Below are positions 33,965 to 41,286 of a DNA stretch of 64,000 nt, piece by piece. A program made the position numbers and the translations under genes. The notes beneath the pieces were generated by a model. That model ran no database searches and was not told where the DNA came from. It saw nothing but the letters and a program-made list of their open reading frames with translations. Origin of the DNA: Actinophytocola sp036555685 (GTDB taxonomy: Bacteria > Actinomycetota > Actinomycetes > Mycobacteriales > Pseudonocardiaceae); the NCBI RefSeq assembly GCF_036555685.1, contig NZ_DATBKY010000247.1:1-64000 (forward strand). The letters run 5' to 3'. Each line of letters begins with the position of its first letter. Positions within the stretch are counted from its first letter, which is position 1.

Positions 33965-34387
33965 TTGCGATTCATGGTCATCCGCAGGGCGGACGAGGAG
34001 ACCGAGGCAGGGGTGCTGCCGAGCGAGGAGCTCCTCGACGCCATGTCGAAGTACAACGAGGAACTGGTGCGGGCCGGCGTGATGCTGGACGGGGTGGGCC
34101 TGCAGCCCAGCTCGAAAGGCGTGAAGGTGCGGTTCAGCGGTGGCCGGCCGGCCGTGATCGACGGTCCGTTCACCGAGGCCAAGGAGCTGATCGCAGGCTA
34201 TTCGGTCATCGAGGCCGGCTCGCTCGCGGAGGTCGTGGAGCTGGTGAAGCGCTGGCCGAAGGTGGACGGCCACGGCAACGCGCAGATCGAGATCCGGCGC
34301 GTCACCGAGATCGAGGAGTTCGAGACCGCGAGCCCGGAGGCCGTCGAGACCGAACAGCGGATCCGCGCCGCCAGGGACAAGGCCTGA
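33965..34387 (+). CDS. DGPF/YCII-family protein 1
   Basis: A 140-residue protein of the YCII-related (DGPF) family, a ferredoxin-like fold. It has MRFMVIRRAD, SKYNEELVRAGVMLDG, the name-giving VIDGPFTEAKELIAGYSV and an acidic C-terminus. TTG 33965 follows GGAAGGGGTAGG and gives the same MRFMV start as the next gene, which supports it. DGPF proteins are the usual targets of ECF42 sigma factors; their reaction is unknown. About half its residues are identical to the next gene product, indicating tandem duplication. Confidence 0.88.
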   Translation: MRFMVIRRADEETEAGVLPSEELLDAMSKYNEELVRAGVMLDGVGLQPSSKGVKVRFSGGRPAVIDGPFTEAKELIAGYSVIEAGSLAEVVELVKRWPKVDGHGNAQIEIRRVTEIEEFETASPEAVETEQRIRAARDKA

Positions 34388-34401
34388 GGGAGGAGAGCGC
34401 C

Positions 34402-34830
34402 ATGCGATTCATGGTGATGGTGAAGGGCGACTCGGACACCGAGGCCGGTGCGCCGCCGCCGACCGAGCTGCTGGACGCGATGACCCGGTACAACGAGGAG
34501 CTCGTTCGGGCCGGGGTCCTGCTCGACGCCAACGGCCTGGCGCCGTCGTCCGACGGCGCGCTCGTGTCGTTCTCGAACGGCGAGCCGACCGTGATCGACG
34601 GGCCGTTCGCGGAGGCCAAGGAGCTCGTCGCGGGCTACTGGGTGCTGGACGTGAAGTCCCTCGAGGAGGCCATCGAGTGGGTCAAGCGGGTTCCGGCCGA
34701 CCCGGACGTCGAGGCGGAGATCGAGATCCGACCGGTCTTCGAGGGCACCGACTTCGGCGAGCAGATGACCGACGAGATCCGGGACCGGTTCGAGCGGATG
34801 GCGCGGTCGATCGCCGACAAGCGCGGTTGA
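34402..34830 (+). CDS. DGPF/YCII-family protein 2
   Basis: A 142-residue paralogue of the preceding protein: MRFMVMVKGD, TRYNEELVRAGVLLDA, VIDGPFAEAKELVAGYWV and an acidic, longer tail (FGEQMTDEIRDRFERMA). GAGGAGAG precedes ATG 34402, 14 bases after the first gene's stop, so they are cotranscribed and run into the sigma factor gene. Having two diverged copies suggests a heteromer or distinct substrates. Confidence 0.9.
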   Translation: MRFMVMVKGDSDTEAGAPPPTELLDAMTRYNEELVRAGVLLDANGLAPSSDGALVSFSNGEPTVIDGPFAEAKELVAGYWVLDVKSLEEAIEWVKRVPADPDVEAEIEIRPVFEGTDFGEQMTDEIRDRFERMARSIADKRG

Positions 34831-34881
34831 GCACGGCGTTCTGGCTTGCCCTCGTAACGGGTGACCTGCTCTGATGGCGCC

Positions 34882-36156
34882 GTGGCGACGTTGGAGGTGC
34901 ACCGGACGGTCGACGCGGTCTGGCGGATGGAGTCCGCGCGGTTGATCGCCGGGCTGGCCCGCATGGTGCACGACGTCGGGCTGGCCGAGGAGCTCGCGCA
35001 GGACGCGCTCGTCGCGGCGCTGGAGCAGTGGCCGGAGTCGGGCGTCCCGGACAACCCGGGCGCCTGGCTCATGGCCATCGCCAAGCGCCGCGCCATCGAC
35101 CAGTTCCGCCGGCGGGAGACGCTCGAGCGCAAGGTCACCGAGCTGGGCCGGGACCTCGAGACGCAGGAGGGCCCGTCCGCCGAACCGGACTTCGACGCGA
35201 TCGACAGCAACATCAGCGACGACATGCTGCGGCTGGTGTTCATCTCCTGCCACCCGGTGCTGTCGACCGAGTCGCGCGTGGCGCTCACCCTGCGCCTGCT
35301 CGGCGGGCTGACCACCGAGGAGATCGCGCGCGCGTTCCTGGTGCCGGAACCGACGATCGCGCAACGCATCGTGCGGGCCAAGAAGACGCTGGCGCAGAAG
35401 AAGATCCCCTTCGAGGTGCCGAACGCGAGCGAGCTGGGGGAACGGCTCGCGTCCGTGCTCGAGGTCGTCTACCTGATCTTCAACGAGGGCTACTCGGCGA
35501 CCGGCGGCGACGACTGGATGCGGCCCGCCCTGTGCGAGGACGCGATGCGGCTGGGCCGGATCCTCGCCGAGCTCGTGCCGGCCGAGCGCGAGGTCCACGG
35601 GCTGGTGTCGTTGATGGAGATCCAGGCCTCGCGCTCCCGCGCCCGGCTCGGCCCGTCCGGCGAGCCCGTGCTGCTGTTCGACCAGGACCGCACGCGCTGG
35701 GACCGGCTGCTGATCCGTCGCGGGCTGGCCGCGCTCGCGCGAGCCGAGGCGCTGCCCGGCGAGGCCGGTCCGTACGAGCTGCAGGCGGCGATCGCGGCGT
35801 GTCACGCGCGGGCCGCAACGCCCGAGGACACGGACTGGGCCCGGATCGCGGCCCGCTACGCCCGGCTGGTGCAGCTGGTGCCGTCGCCGGTGATCGAGCT
35901 GAACCGCGCGGTCGCGATGGGCATGGCGTTCGGTCCCGACATCGGGCTGGAGATCGTGGACGAGCTCAACCAGGAGCCGTCGCTGAAGAACTACCACCTG
36001 CTGCCGTCCGTGCGGGGTGACCTGCTCGCCAAGCTGGATCGGCACGCCGAGGCGCACGCCGAGTTCAGCCGCGCCGCCGAGCTCACCCGCAACGAGCGGG
36101 AGCGAGCCCTGCTGCTGTCCCGCGCGAAGGACAGCGCGGCCGCCGCGGGGGCGTGA
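34882..36156 (+). CDS. ECF42-group RNA polymerase sigma factor
   Basis: A 424-residue ECF sigma factor: sigma-2 region (about residues 15-90, AEELAQDALVAALEQWP then GAWLMAIAKRRAIDQFRR), sigma-4 region (RLLGGLTTEEIARAFLVPE then TIAQRIVRAKKTLA), and the long C-terminal extension of about 200 residues that defines ECF42 (FNEGYSATGGDDWMRP, PSPVIELNRAVAMG, TPR-like end). It has no anti-sigma gene beside it; in ECF42 proteins the C-terminal extension is thought to control activity. Start at GTG 34882 or GTG 34861. It sits after two DGPF genes, its likely targets. Confidence 0.92.
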   Translation: MATLEVHRTVDAVWRMESARLIAGLARMVHDVGLAEELAQDALVAALEQWPESGVPDNPGAWLMAIAKRRAIDQFRRRETLERKVTELGRDLETQEGPSAEPDFDAIDSNISDDMLRLVFISCHPVLSTESRVALTLRLLGGLTTEEIARAFLVPEPTIAQRIVRAKKTLAQKKIPFEVPNASELGERLASVLEVVYLIFNEGYSATGGDDWMRPALCEDAMRLGRILAELVPAEREVHGLVSLMEIQASRSRARLGPSGEPVLLFDQDRTRWDRLLIRRGLAALARAEALPGEAGPYELQAAIAACHARAATPEDTDWARIAARYARLVQLVPSPVIELNRAVAMGMAFGPDIGLEIVDELNQEPSLKNYHLLPSVRGDLLAKLDRHAEAHAEFSRAAELTRNERERALLLSRAKDSAAAAGA

Positions 36157-36212
36157 CGCCGGGCGAATCCCAGCTGATCTAGCCTTTCGCCAGAGCAGGT
36201 GCGGGAGGGGCG

Positions 36213-37238
36213 ATGACCAGCGGGTCGCCGGGCATGAAGGACGTTGCCGCGCGGGCAGGGGTGTCCGTCGGCACGGTGTCCAACGTGCTGAACCGTCCGC
36301 ACCTGGTCAGCGAGGCGACGCGCACTCGCGTGCGGGCGGCCATCGTCGAGCTCGGGTTCGTGCGCAACGAGACCGCGCGGCAGCTGCGGGCCGGCCGGAG
36401 CCGGACCGTCGCCTACGTCGTGATGGACGCGGCCAACCCGTTCTTCAACGACGTCGCCCGCGGGGTCGAGGACGCCGCGCGCGCCGAGGGCATCGCGGTC
36501 TACCTCTGCAACAGCAACCAGGACGCCGCCCGCGAGCAGGAGTACCTGGAGCGGCTGCGCGAGCAGCGGGTGCAGGGTGTGCTGATCACCCCGATCGACC
36601 CGTCCGGGGAGCGGCTCGTGGAGATGCCCGACCGCGGCACGCCGGTGGTGCTGGTCGACTGCCAGGCGCCCGACCCGTCGTGGTGCTCGGTCGCGGTCGA
36701 CGACGAGCTCGGCGGCGAGCTGGCGCTGACGCACCTGCTGGAGTCGGGCCACGAGCGGATCGCGTTCGTCGGCGGGCCGATGTCGGTGCCGCAGGTACGC
36801 GACCGCCACCGCGGCGCGCTGCGCGCGCTCACGGCGGCCGGCTACCCGGAGTCCGCGCTGACGCTGCTCCAGACCGAGGCCCTGCAGGTCGCCGAGGGCC
36901 GCCGGGCGGGGGAGCGGCTGGCCGGCCTGCCCGCCTCGTCCCGGCCGACGGCCGCCTTCTGCGCCAACGACCTGCTCGCGCTCGGCCTGTTGCAGGCGAT
37001 GACCCGCCTGGGCCGGTCGGTGCCGGAGGACCTGGCCGTCGTCGGCTACGACGACATCGTGTTCGCCGAGGCGGCCGCGGTGCCACTGACGTCGGTGCGC
37101 CAGCCGCGCGAGCAGCTCGGCCGCACGGCCGCGAAGCTGCTGTTCGAGGAGGCCGCGGGCGACGCGGACCACGAGCACCAGCAGATCCGCTTCCGCCCGG
37201 AGCTGGTGGTGCGCGCGTCGACCCGCGTCGTGCGCTGA
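36213..37238 (+). CDS. LacI-family regulator of a decayed rhamnose locus
   Basis: A 341-residue LacI protein: N-terminal HTH MKDVAARAGVSVGTVSNVLN, hinge, and sugar-binding domain with YDDIVFAEAAAVPLTSV near the C-terminus. TAGCCT at 36180 is a likely -10 box. The next DNA, starting one base after its stop, is the remnant of a rhamnose aldolase/kinase gene set, so this was probably the L-rhamnose regulator. The gene itself appears intact, leaving a regulator without local targets. Confidence 0.9.
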   Translation: MTSGSPGMKDVAARAGVSVGTVSNVLNRPHLVSEATRTRVRAAIVELGFVRNETARQLRAGRSRTVAYVVMDAANPFFNDVARGVEDAARAEGIAVYLCNSNQDAAREQEYLERLREQRVQGVLITPIDPSGERLVEMPDRGTPVVLVDCQAPDPSWCSVAVDDELGGELALTHLLESGHERIAFVGGPMSVPQVRDRHRGALRALTAAGYPESALTLLQTEALQVAEGRRAGERLAGLPASSRPTAAFCANDLLALGLLQAMTRLGRSVPEDLAVVGYDDIVFAEAAAVPLTSVRQPREQLGRTAAKLLFEEAAGDADHEHQQIRFRPELVVRASTRVVR

Positions 37239-37239
37239 G

Positions 37240-38436
37240 GCCCTCGCCGGCGAGGTCGAGGCACTGGTGGCCCGGAGCAACCGCCTCGGCGCGGACCCCC
37301 GCAACACCAACTACGCGGGCGGCAACACGTCGGCCAAGGCCGCCGGCGCCGATCCGGTCCCCGGTGGCGGTGTGGAGTTGTTGTAGGTCAAGGGATCCGG
37401 CGGCGATCTCGGCACGCTGACCGAGGGCGGGCTCGCCGTGCTGCGGCTGGACCGGCTGCGCGCGCTCGCCGACGTCTACCCCGGGGTCGAGCACGAGGAC
37501 GAGATGGTCGCCGCGTTCGACTACTGCCTGCACGGCAAGGGCGGCGCGGCCCCGTCGATCGACACCGCGATGCACGGGCGCGGTGCTGACGATCGCGTCC
37601 ACCACGCAGCTGCTGGACGTCCGCGCCCGGACGTGGGCACCCGCTCTCGCGGCGGCTTCGGCGACGGGCTGCTGCCGCCGATCCGCGATCCGGGCACGTT
37701 CATCGGGTCCGCGGCCGAACTCGGTGGCACGCCGGTGATCGCGGTCGGGTCGCACGACACGGCGTCGGCCGTGGTCGGCGTGCCCGCCGAGGGGAAGCGG
37801 TTCGCCTACATCTCGTGCGGCACGTGGTCGCTGGCCGGCGTGGAGCTGGCCGCGCCGGTGCTGATGGGCCAGAGCCGGCGTGCGAACTTCACGAACGAGC
37901 TCGGCGTGGACGGCACGGTTCGGTACCAGCGCGACGTGATGGGTCTGTGGCTGCTCGAGGAGTGCTTGCGTGCCTGGCCCGGCGCGGACCGCTCGGCGCT
38001 GCTTGCCGAGGCCGCCACCCTCACCAGGTGCTCGGTGATCGACCCGGACGACCCGGTCTTCCTGCCACCCGGCGAGATGCCGGCCCGCATCGCCGAGGCG
38101 TGCCGCGCCACGGACCAGCCGGTGCCCGCGAGCCGCGCGGAGACGGTTCAGTCCATCATGGACAGTCTGTCGGCCGCGCACCACCGCGCGGTCGCCGTGG
38201 CGGCGGCGCTGTCCGGCCACGACGTGGACGTCGTCCACATCGTCGGCGGCGGCGCGCGGAACGCGTTGCTGTGCCAGCTGACCGCGGACGCCTGCGGCCT
38301 CCCGGTCGGGGCGACGGCGCTGGGCAACGTCCTGGTGCAGGCCCGCACACTGGGTGCCCTGCCGGGCGATCTGGCGACGCTGCGCGCCCTGGTTCGCGCC
38401 ACACAGCCGACCGTCCACTACGAACCAACCGGCTGA
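37240..38436 (+). pseudogene. Decayed fusion of rhamnulose-1-phosphate aldolase and rhamnulokinase genes
   Basis: From 37240 the frame reads like the N-terminal part of a bifunctional rhamnulose-1-phosphate aldolase/dehydrogenase: SNRLGADPRNTNYAGGNTSA, then an in-frame TAG (37384-37386) where Trp is expected before VKGSGGDLGTL, then EDEMVAAFDYCLHGKGGAAP and SIDTAMHG. Near 37580 it changes to rhamnulokinase. First comes IASTTQLLDVRARTWAPAL in another frame, then, after a frameshift near 37660, GLLPPIRDPGTFIG to the kinase C-terminus (YISCGTWSLAGVEL, HIVGGGARNALLCQL) back in the first frame. A large deletion thus joined two genes; most of the aldolase and half the kinase are lost. Confidence 0.88.
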
Positions 38437-38487
38437 GCGCGGGCGACCGGCACCCCGTCGCGCGGGGCGACGAGGTGCCGTGACCAG

Positions 38488-39621
38488 TCAACGGAGGTTG
38501 CCGAAGAAGGCGCGGATGTCACCGGCCACGAGGTCGGGCACCTCGAGGGCCGCGAAGTGGCCGCCGGTGTCGAAATGGCTCCAGTGCACGATGTTCGAGT
38601 TGTCCCGGTCCGCGAACGCCTTGATGGTCCGGAAGTCGTCGGCGAAGACGGCGACGCCGGTCGGGGCGGCGTTGACCGGCGTGGGGTCGTCCGTCGGCGC
38701 GTTGTCGTAGTAGGCGCGGGACATGCCGGCGGCGGCGTTGGTGAACCACGTGACGGTCACCTCCAGGATGATCGTCTCCAGCGGGACCAGCGACGTGCCG
38801 TTGCCGAAGGAGTTGAACAGCTCGCCGTAGGCGAGCAGCCCGACCGGCGAGTCGCTCAGCGCGGCCGCGATCGTCTGCGGGCGGCTGGCGTTCATCGTGT
38901 TGTAGCCGCCGACCTTCTGGAACCACTTGAGGTGTTCCAGGCCCGCGTAGTCCGCCGGGTCGAGGCGCTCGAACTCCGCCGGATCGCCGGACGGGAACGA
39001 GAACAGCTGCAGCACGTGCAGCCCGAGGAAGCCCTCCGGCGCCAGCAGCCCGAGCTCGCGGGCCACCACGGCGCCGTTGTCGGAACCGTGCGCGCCGTAT
39101 CTCTCGTAGCCGAGGCGGCGCATGAGCGTGTCGTAGGCACGCGCGACGCGGGCGGCGTTCCAGCCGGTTTCCGGCACCGGGTTGGAGAAGCCGAAGCCGG
39201 GCGCGTCCGGTACCACGACGTGGAACGCGTCCTCGGCGCGCCCGCCGTACGCGACCGGGTCGGTGAGCCGGTCGATCATGTCGAGGTAGTCCACGGACGA
39301 ACCCGGGTAGGTGTGGAGGAGCAGCAGCGGCGTCGCCCCGGCGTGCGGCGACTCGGCGTGGACGAAGTGCAGCGGCTGCCCGTCGATCTCGGTCATGAAG
39401 TGCGGGTGGGCGTTGATGCGCGTCTCCGCGGCACGCCAGTCGAACGCGCGCCACGCCTCGACGGCCTCGCGCAGGTAGTGGTTCGGCGTGCCGTGCTCCC
39501 AGCTGTCGCCGGGCGCGGGCCGCGGCAGCCGGGTGCGCTCGAGGCGGGTCATCAGGTCGTCCAGGTCTGCCTGCGGGATGTCGACGGTGAAGGGGCGGAT
39601 GGTGGTGTCTGTGTTCGTCAT
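38488..39621 (-). CDS. Epoxide hydrolase family protein
   Basis: A 377-residue alpha/beta hydrolase of the epoxide-hydrolase N-terminal type. An N-cap (RPFTVDIPQADLDDLMTRLE and WRAAETRINAHPHF) precedes the core, with oxyanion motif LLLLHTYPGSSVDYLD, nucleophile loop YGAHGSDNGAVVARELG (Asp in GSDNG) and a C-terminal His in FDTGGHFAALE. It should hydrolyse epoxides of unknown origin. ATG 39621 lies 63 bases from the divergent WYL gene, with a perfect palindrome between, so it is probably controlled by that regulator. Confidence 0.9.
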   Translation of the reverse strand: MTNTDTTIRPFTVDIPQADLDDLMTRLERTRLPRPAPGDSWEHGTPNHYLREAVEAWRAFDWRAAETRINAHPHFMTEIDGQPLHFVHAESPHAGATPLLLLHTYPGSSVDYLDMIDRLTDPVAYGGRAEDAFHVVVPDAPGFGFSNPVPETGWNAARVARAYDTLMRRLGYERYGAHGSDNGAVVARELGLLAPEGFLGLHVLQLFSFPSGDPAEFERLDPADYAGLEHLKWFQKVGGYNTMNASRPQTIAAALSDSPVGLLAYGELFNSFGNGTSLVPLETIILEVTVTWFTNAAAGMSRAYYDNAPTDDPTPVNAAPTGVAVFADDFRTIKAFADRDNSNIVHWSHFDTGGHFAALEVPDLVAGDIRAFFGNLR

Positions 39622-39642
39622 GACCGGAACGCTACGGTGCCT

Positions 39643-39663
39643 ATAGGAACGTTTGGTTCCTAT
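39643..39663. promoter_or_regulatory. Perfect palindromic operator between epoxide hydrolase and WYL genes
   Basis: ATAGGAAC-GTTTG-GTTCCTAT (8-base arms, 5-base spacer) fills the centre of the 63-base divergent region. Any repressor bound here would block both promoters, matching the arrangement of WYL regulators with a divergent target. Confidence 0.7.
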
Positions 39664-39684
39664 TGAGCGGAGAGGATTCGCGGC

Positions 39685-40638
39685 ATGTCCGACACGCCCG
39701 CGCGACTGCTCGCCCTGCTGTCGCTGCTGCAGTCCCGCCCGTTGTGGAACGGCACCGAGCTCGCCGCGCGGCTCGGCGTCACCACCCGCACGATCCGCAA
39801 CGACATCGAGCGGCTGCGTGGCCTCGACTACCCGGTCGAGGCCACGCGCGGAGCGGTCGGCGGCTACCGGCTCGGCGCCGGGGGGAAGCTGCCTCCGTTG
39901 CTGCTCGACGACGAGGAGGCGGTCGCCGTCGCGATCGGGCTGCGCGCCGGGCGTGGCGTCAGCGGGCTGGAGGCGTCCAGCGCCCGCGCGCTCGCGAAGC
40001 TGGAACAGGTGCTGCCGCCCCGGCTGCGGCCCACGGTGGAGGCCGTCGCGTCGGTCGTCGAGCACGCCCCGGAGAACACCGGCACGGACGCGCCCGACCC
40101 CGAGGTCGACCCGGCCGTCCTGCGGACGATCGCCGCCGCCGTCCACGACGTCGAGTGGCTCCGTTTCGACTACCGCGACTCCGCGGACCCGCCGCTGCTG
40201 GTGGAGCCGTACCGCCTGCTCGCCTGGCAGCGGCGCTGGTACCTCGTCGCGCGCGACCCCGCGACCGGCGAGTGGGACATCCACCGCGCCGACCGGATCG
40301 TGCCGCGCATGCGCACCCACCGCCGCTTCACCCCGACGCCGCTGCCCGGCGGCGACTACACGGCGTTCACCATGCGCCGCGTCGCGAGCAGCGGGTGGAA
40401 CGTGCACGCCCGGCTGCGGATCGACGCGCCGGCGCAGGCCGTGATCGACCGGATCAACCCGGCGGTCGGCGTCGTCGAGGCGGTGACCGAGACCAGGTCG
40501 GTTCTGGTCACCGGCGCCGACTCGCTCGACACGATCGCCGCGTACGTCGGCATGCTCGGCATGGACTTCACCGTCGACTCGCCGCCCGAGCTGCGCGTAC
40601 TGCTGCACCGGCTCGCCGGTCGCTACGCCCGCGCGTGA
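39685..40638 (+). CDS. WYL-domain HTH regulator (YafY-like) 2
   Basis: A 317-residue regulator with an HTH_11 domain (LLALLSLLQSRPLWNGTELA and LGVTTRTIRNDIERL), a WYL domain (EPYRLLAWQRRWYLVARDP) and a WCX C-terminus. It is paralogous to the gene at 32930, sharing GGYRL and PPLLLDDEEAVAVAIGLRA-type segments. It diverges from the epoxide hydrolase gene across a perfect palindrome, so it probably represses or activates that gene in response to a small ligand. Confidence 0.9.
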   Translation: MSDTPARLLALLSLLQSRPLWNGTELAARLGVTTRTIRNDIERLRGLDYPVEATRGAVGGYRLGAGGKLPPLLLDDEEAVAVAIGLRAGRGVSGLEASSARALAKLEQVLPPRLRPTVEAVASVVEHAPENTGTDAPDPEVDPAVLRTIAAAVHDVEWLRFDYRDSADPPLLVEPYRLLAWQRRWYLVARDPATGEWDIHRADRIVPRMRTHRRFTPTPLPGGDYTAFTMRRVASSGWNVHARLRIDAPAQAVIDRINPAVGVVEAVTETRSVLVTGADSLDTIAAYVGMLGMDFTVDSPPELRVLLHRLAGRYARA

Positions 40639-40699
40639 GGGGCGGTCTCTCGTCGATTCCGGCCACGACCGGACCCGCCCGATGGCACCCTGTGTCGCC

Positions 40700-41284
40700 A
40701 TGGCGGAGGTACGCGAGCGAGCGAATCGGCGGCTGGCCGCGTCACGGCTGCTGACGCCGTCCGCGCTCGGCCTGGCGCTGATCTGCTTCCTCTTCGGCTT
40801 CCTCGCCGTTTCCTGCGGAACGCCCGGCGGCTACGGCCGCACCGGCCAGGGTGGGGAAACCACGTACACCGGGCTCGACCTGGCCACCGGCACGCCGCCG
40901 ACCGTCGACCCGGGGCACCTGCGCCCGGAGCTGGCCGGCCGCACCGACGATCTCGGCTGGCACCCCATGATCCTGCTCGCCGCCGTCGCCATCGCCGTCG
41001 GCATGGTCGCGGGCGCGGGCCGGTTCCGCCTGCGCCGCCGCGTGGTCGTCACCGCGACCGCGGCGGCGATCGTGCTGCTCGTCGCCGGCGAGCTCGTCGC
41101 CCGGCAACGGCTCGTCGACCAGGTCGCCGACCAGGTGCGGCGCCCGCTGCCGCCTGGCCACGCGGCCGCGGACTACGTCATGGTGGCCGGCGGGTTCAAC
41201 GGGGCGCTCGTGCTCACCGGCTCGGTGCTCGCCTGTTTCGTCGTCGCGTACCTCAGACGTCGCTCGGCGGCGCGGACGACCTGA
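40700..41284 (+). CDS. Membrane protein of unknown function
   Basis: A 194-residue protein from ATG 40700 with three predicted membrane helices: residues about 20-40 (LGLALICFLFGFLAVSC), 90-105 (MILLAAVAIAVGMVAGA), 120-135 (VVVTATAAAIVLLVAGE), and a fourth near the end (GALVLTGSVLACFVVAYL). The first loop of about 45 residues is Gly/Thr-rich and probably outside the cell. I recognise no family. The frame also opens at 40682. It ends 2 bases before the stop of the converging SARP gene, within the palindrome CTGACGTCAG. Confidence 0.68.
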   Translation: MAEVRERANRRLAASRLLTPSALGLALICFLFGFLAVSCGTPGGYGRTGQGGETTYTGLDLATGTPPTVDPGHLRPELAGRTDDLGWHPMILLAAVAIAVGMVAGAGRFRLRRRVVVTATAAAIVLLVAGELVARQRLVDQVADQVRRPLPPGHAAADYVMVAGGFNGALVLTGSVLACFVVAYLRRRSAARTT

Positions 41285-41286
41285 CG

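Noticed and set aside
37438..38436. An apparently intact 332-residue kinase gene
   Set aside because: Its first 45 codons are aldolase sequence and codons about 48-75 are out-of-frame kinase sequence, so it is a chance open frame in a pseudogene.
40395..40637. Possible gene opposite the 3' end of the second WYL regulator
   Set aside because: The frame lacks a ribosome site and family match; it mirrors coding sequence.
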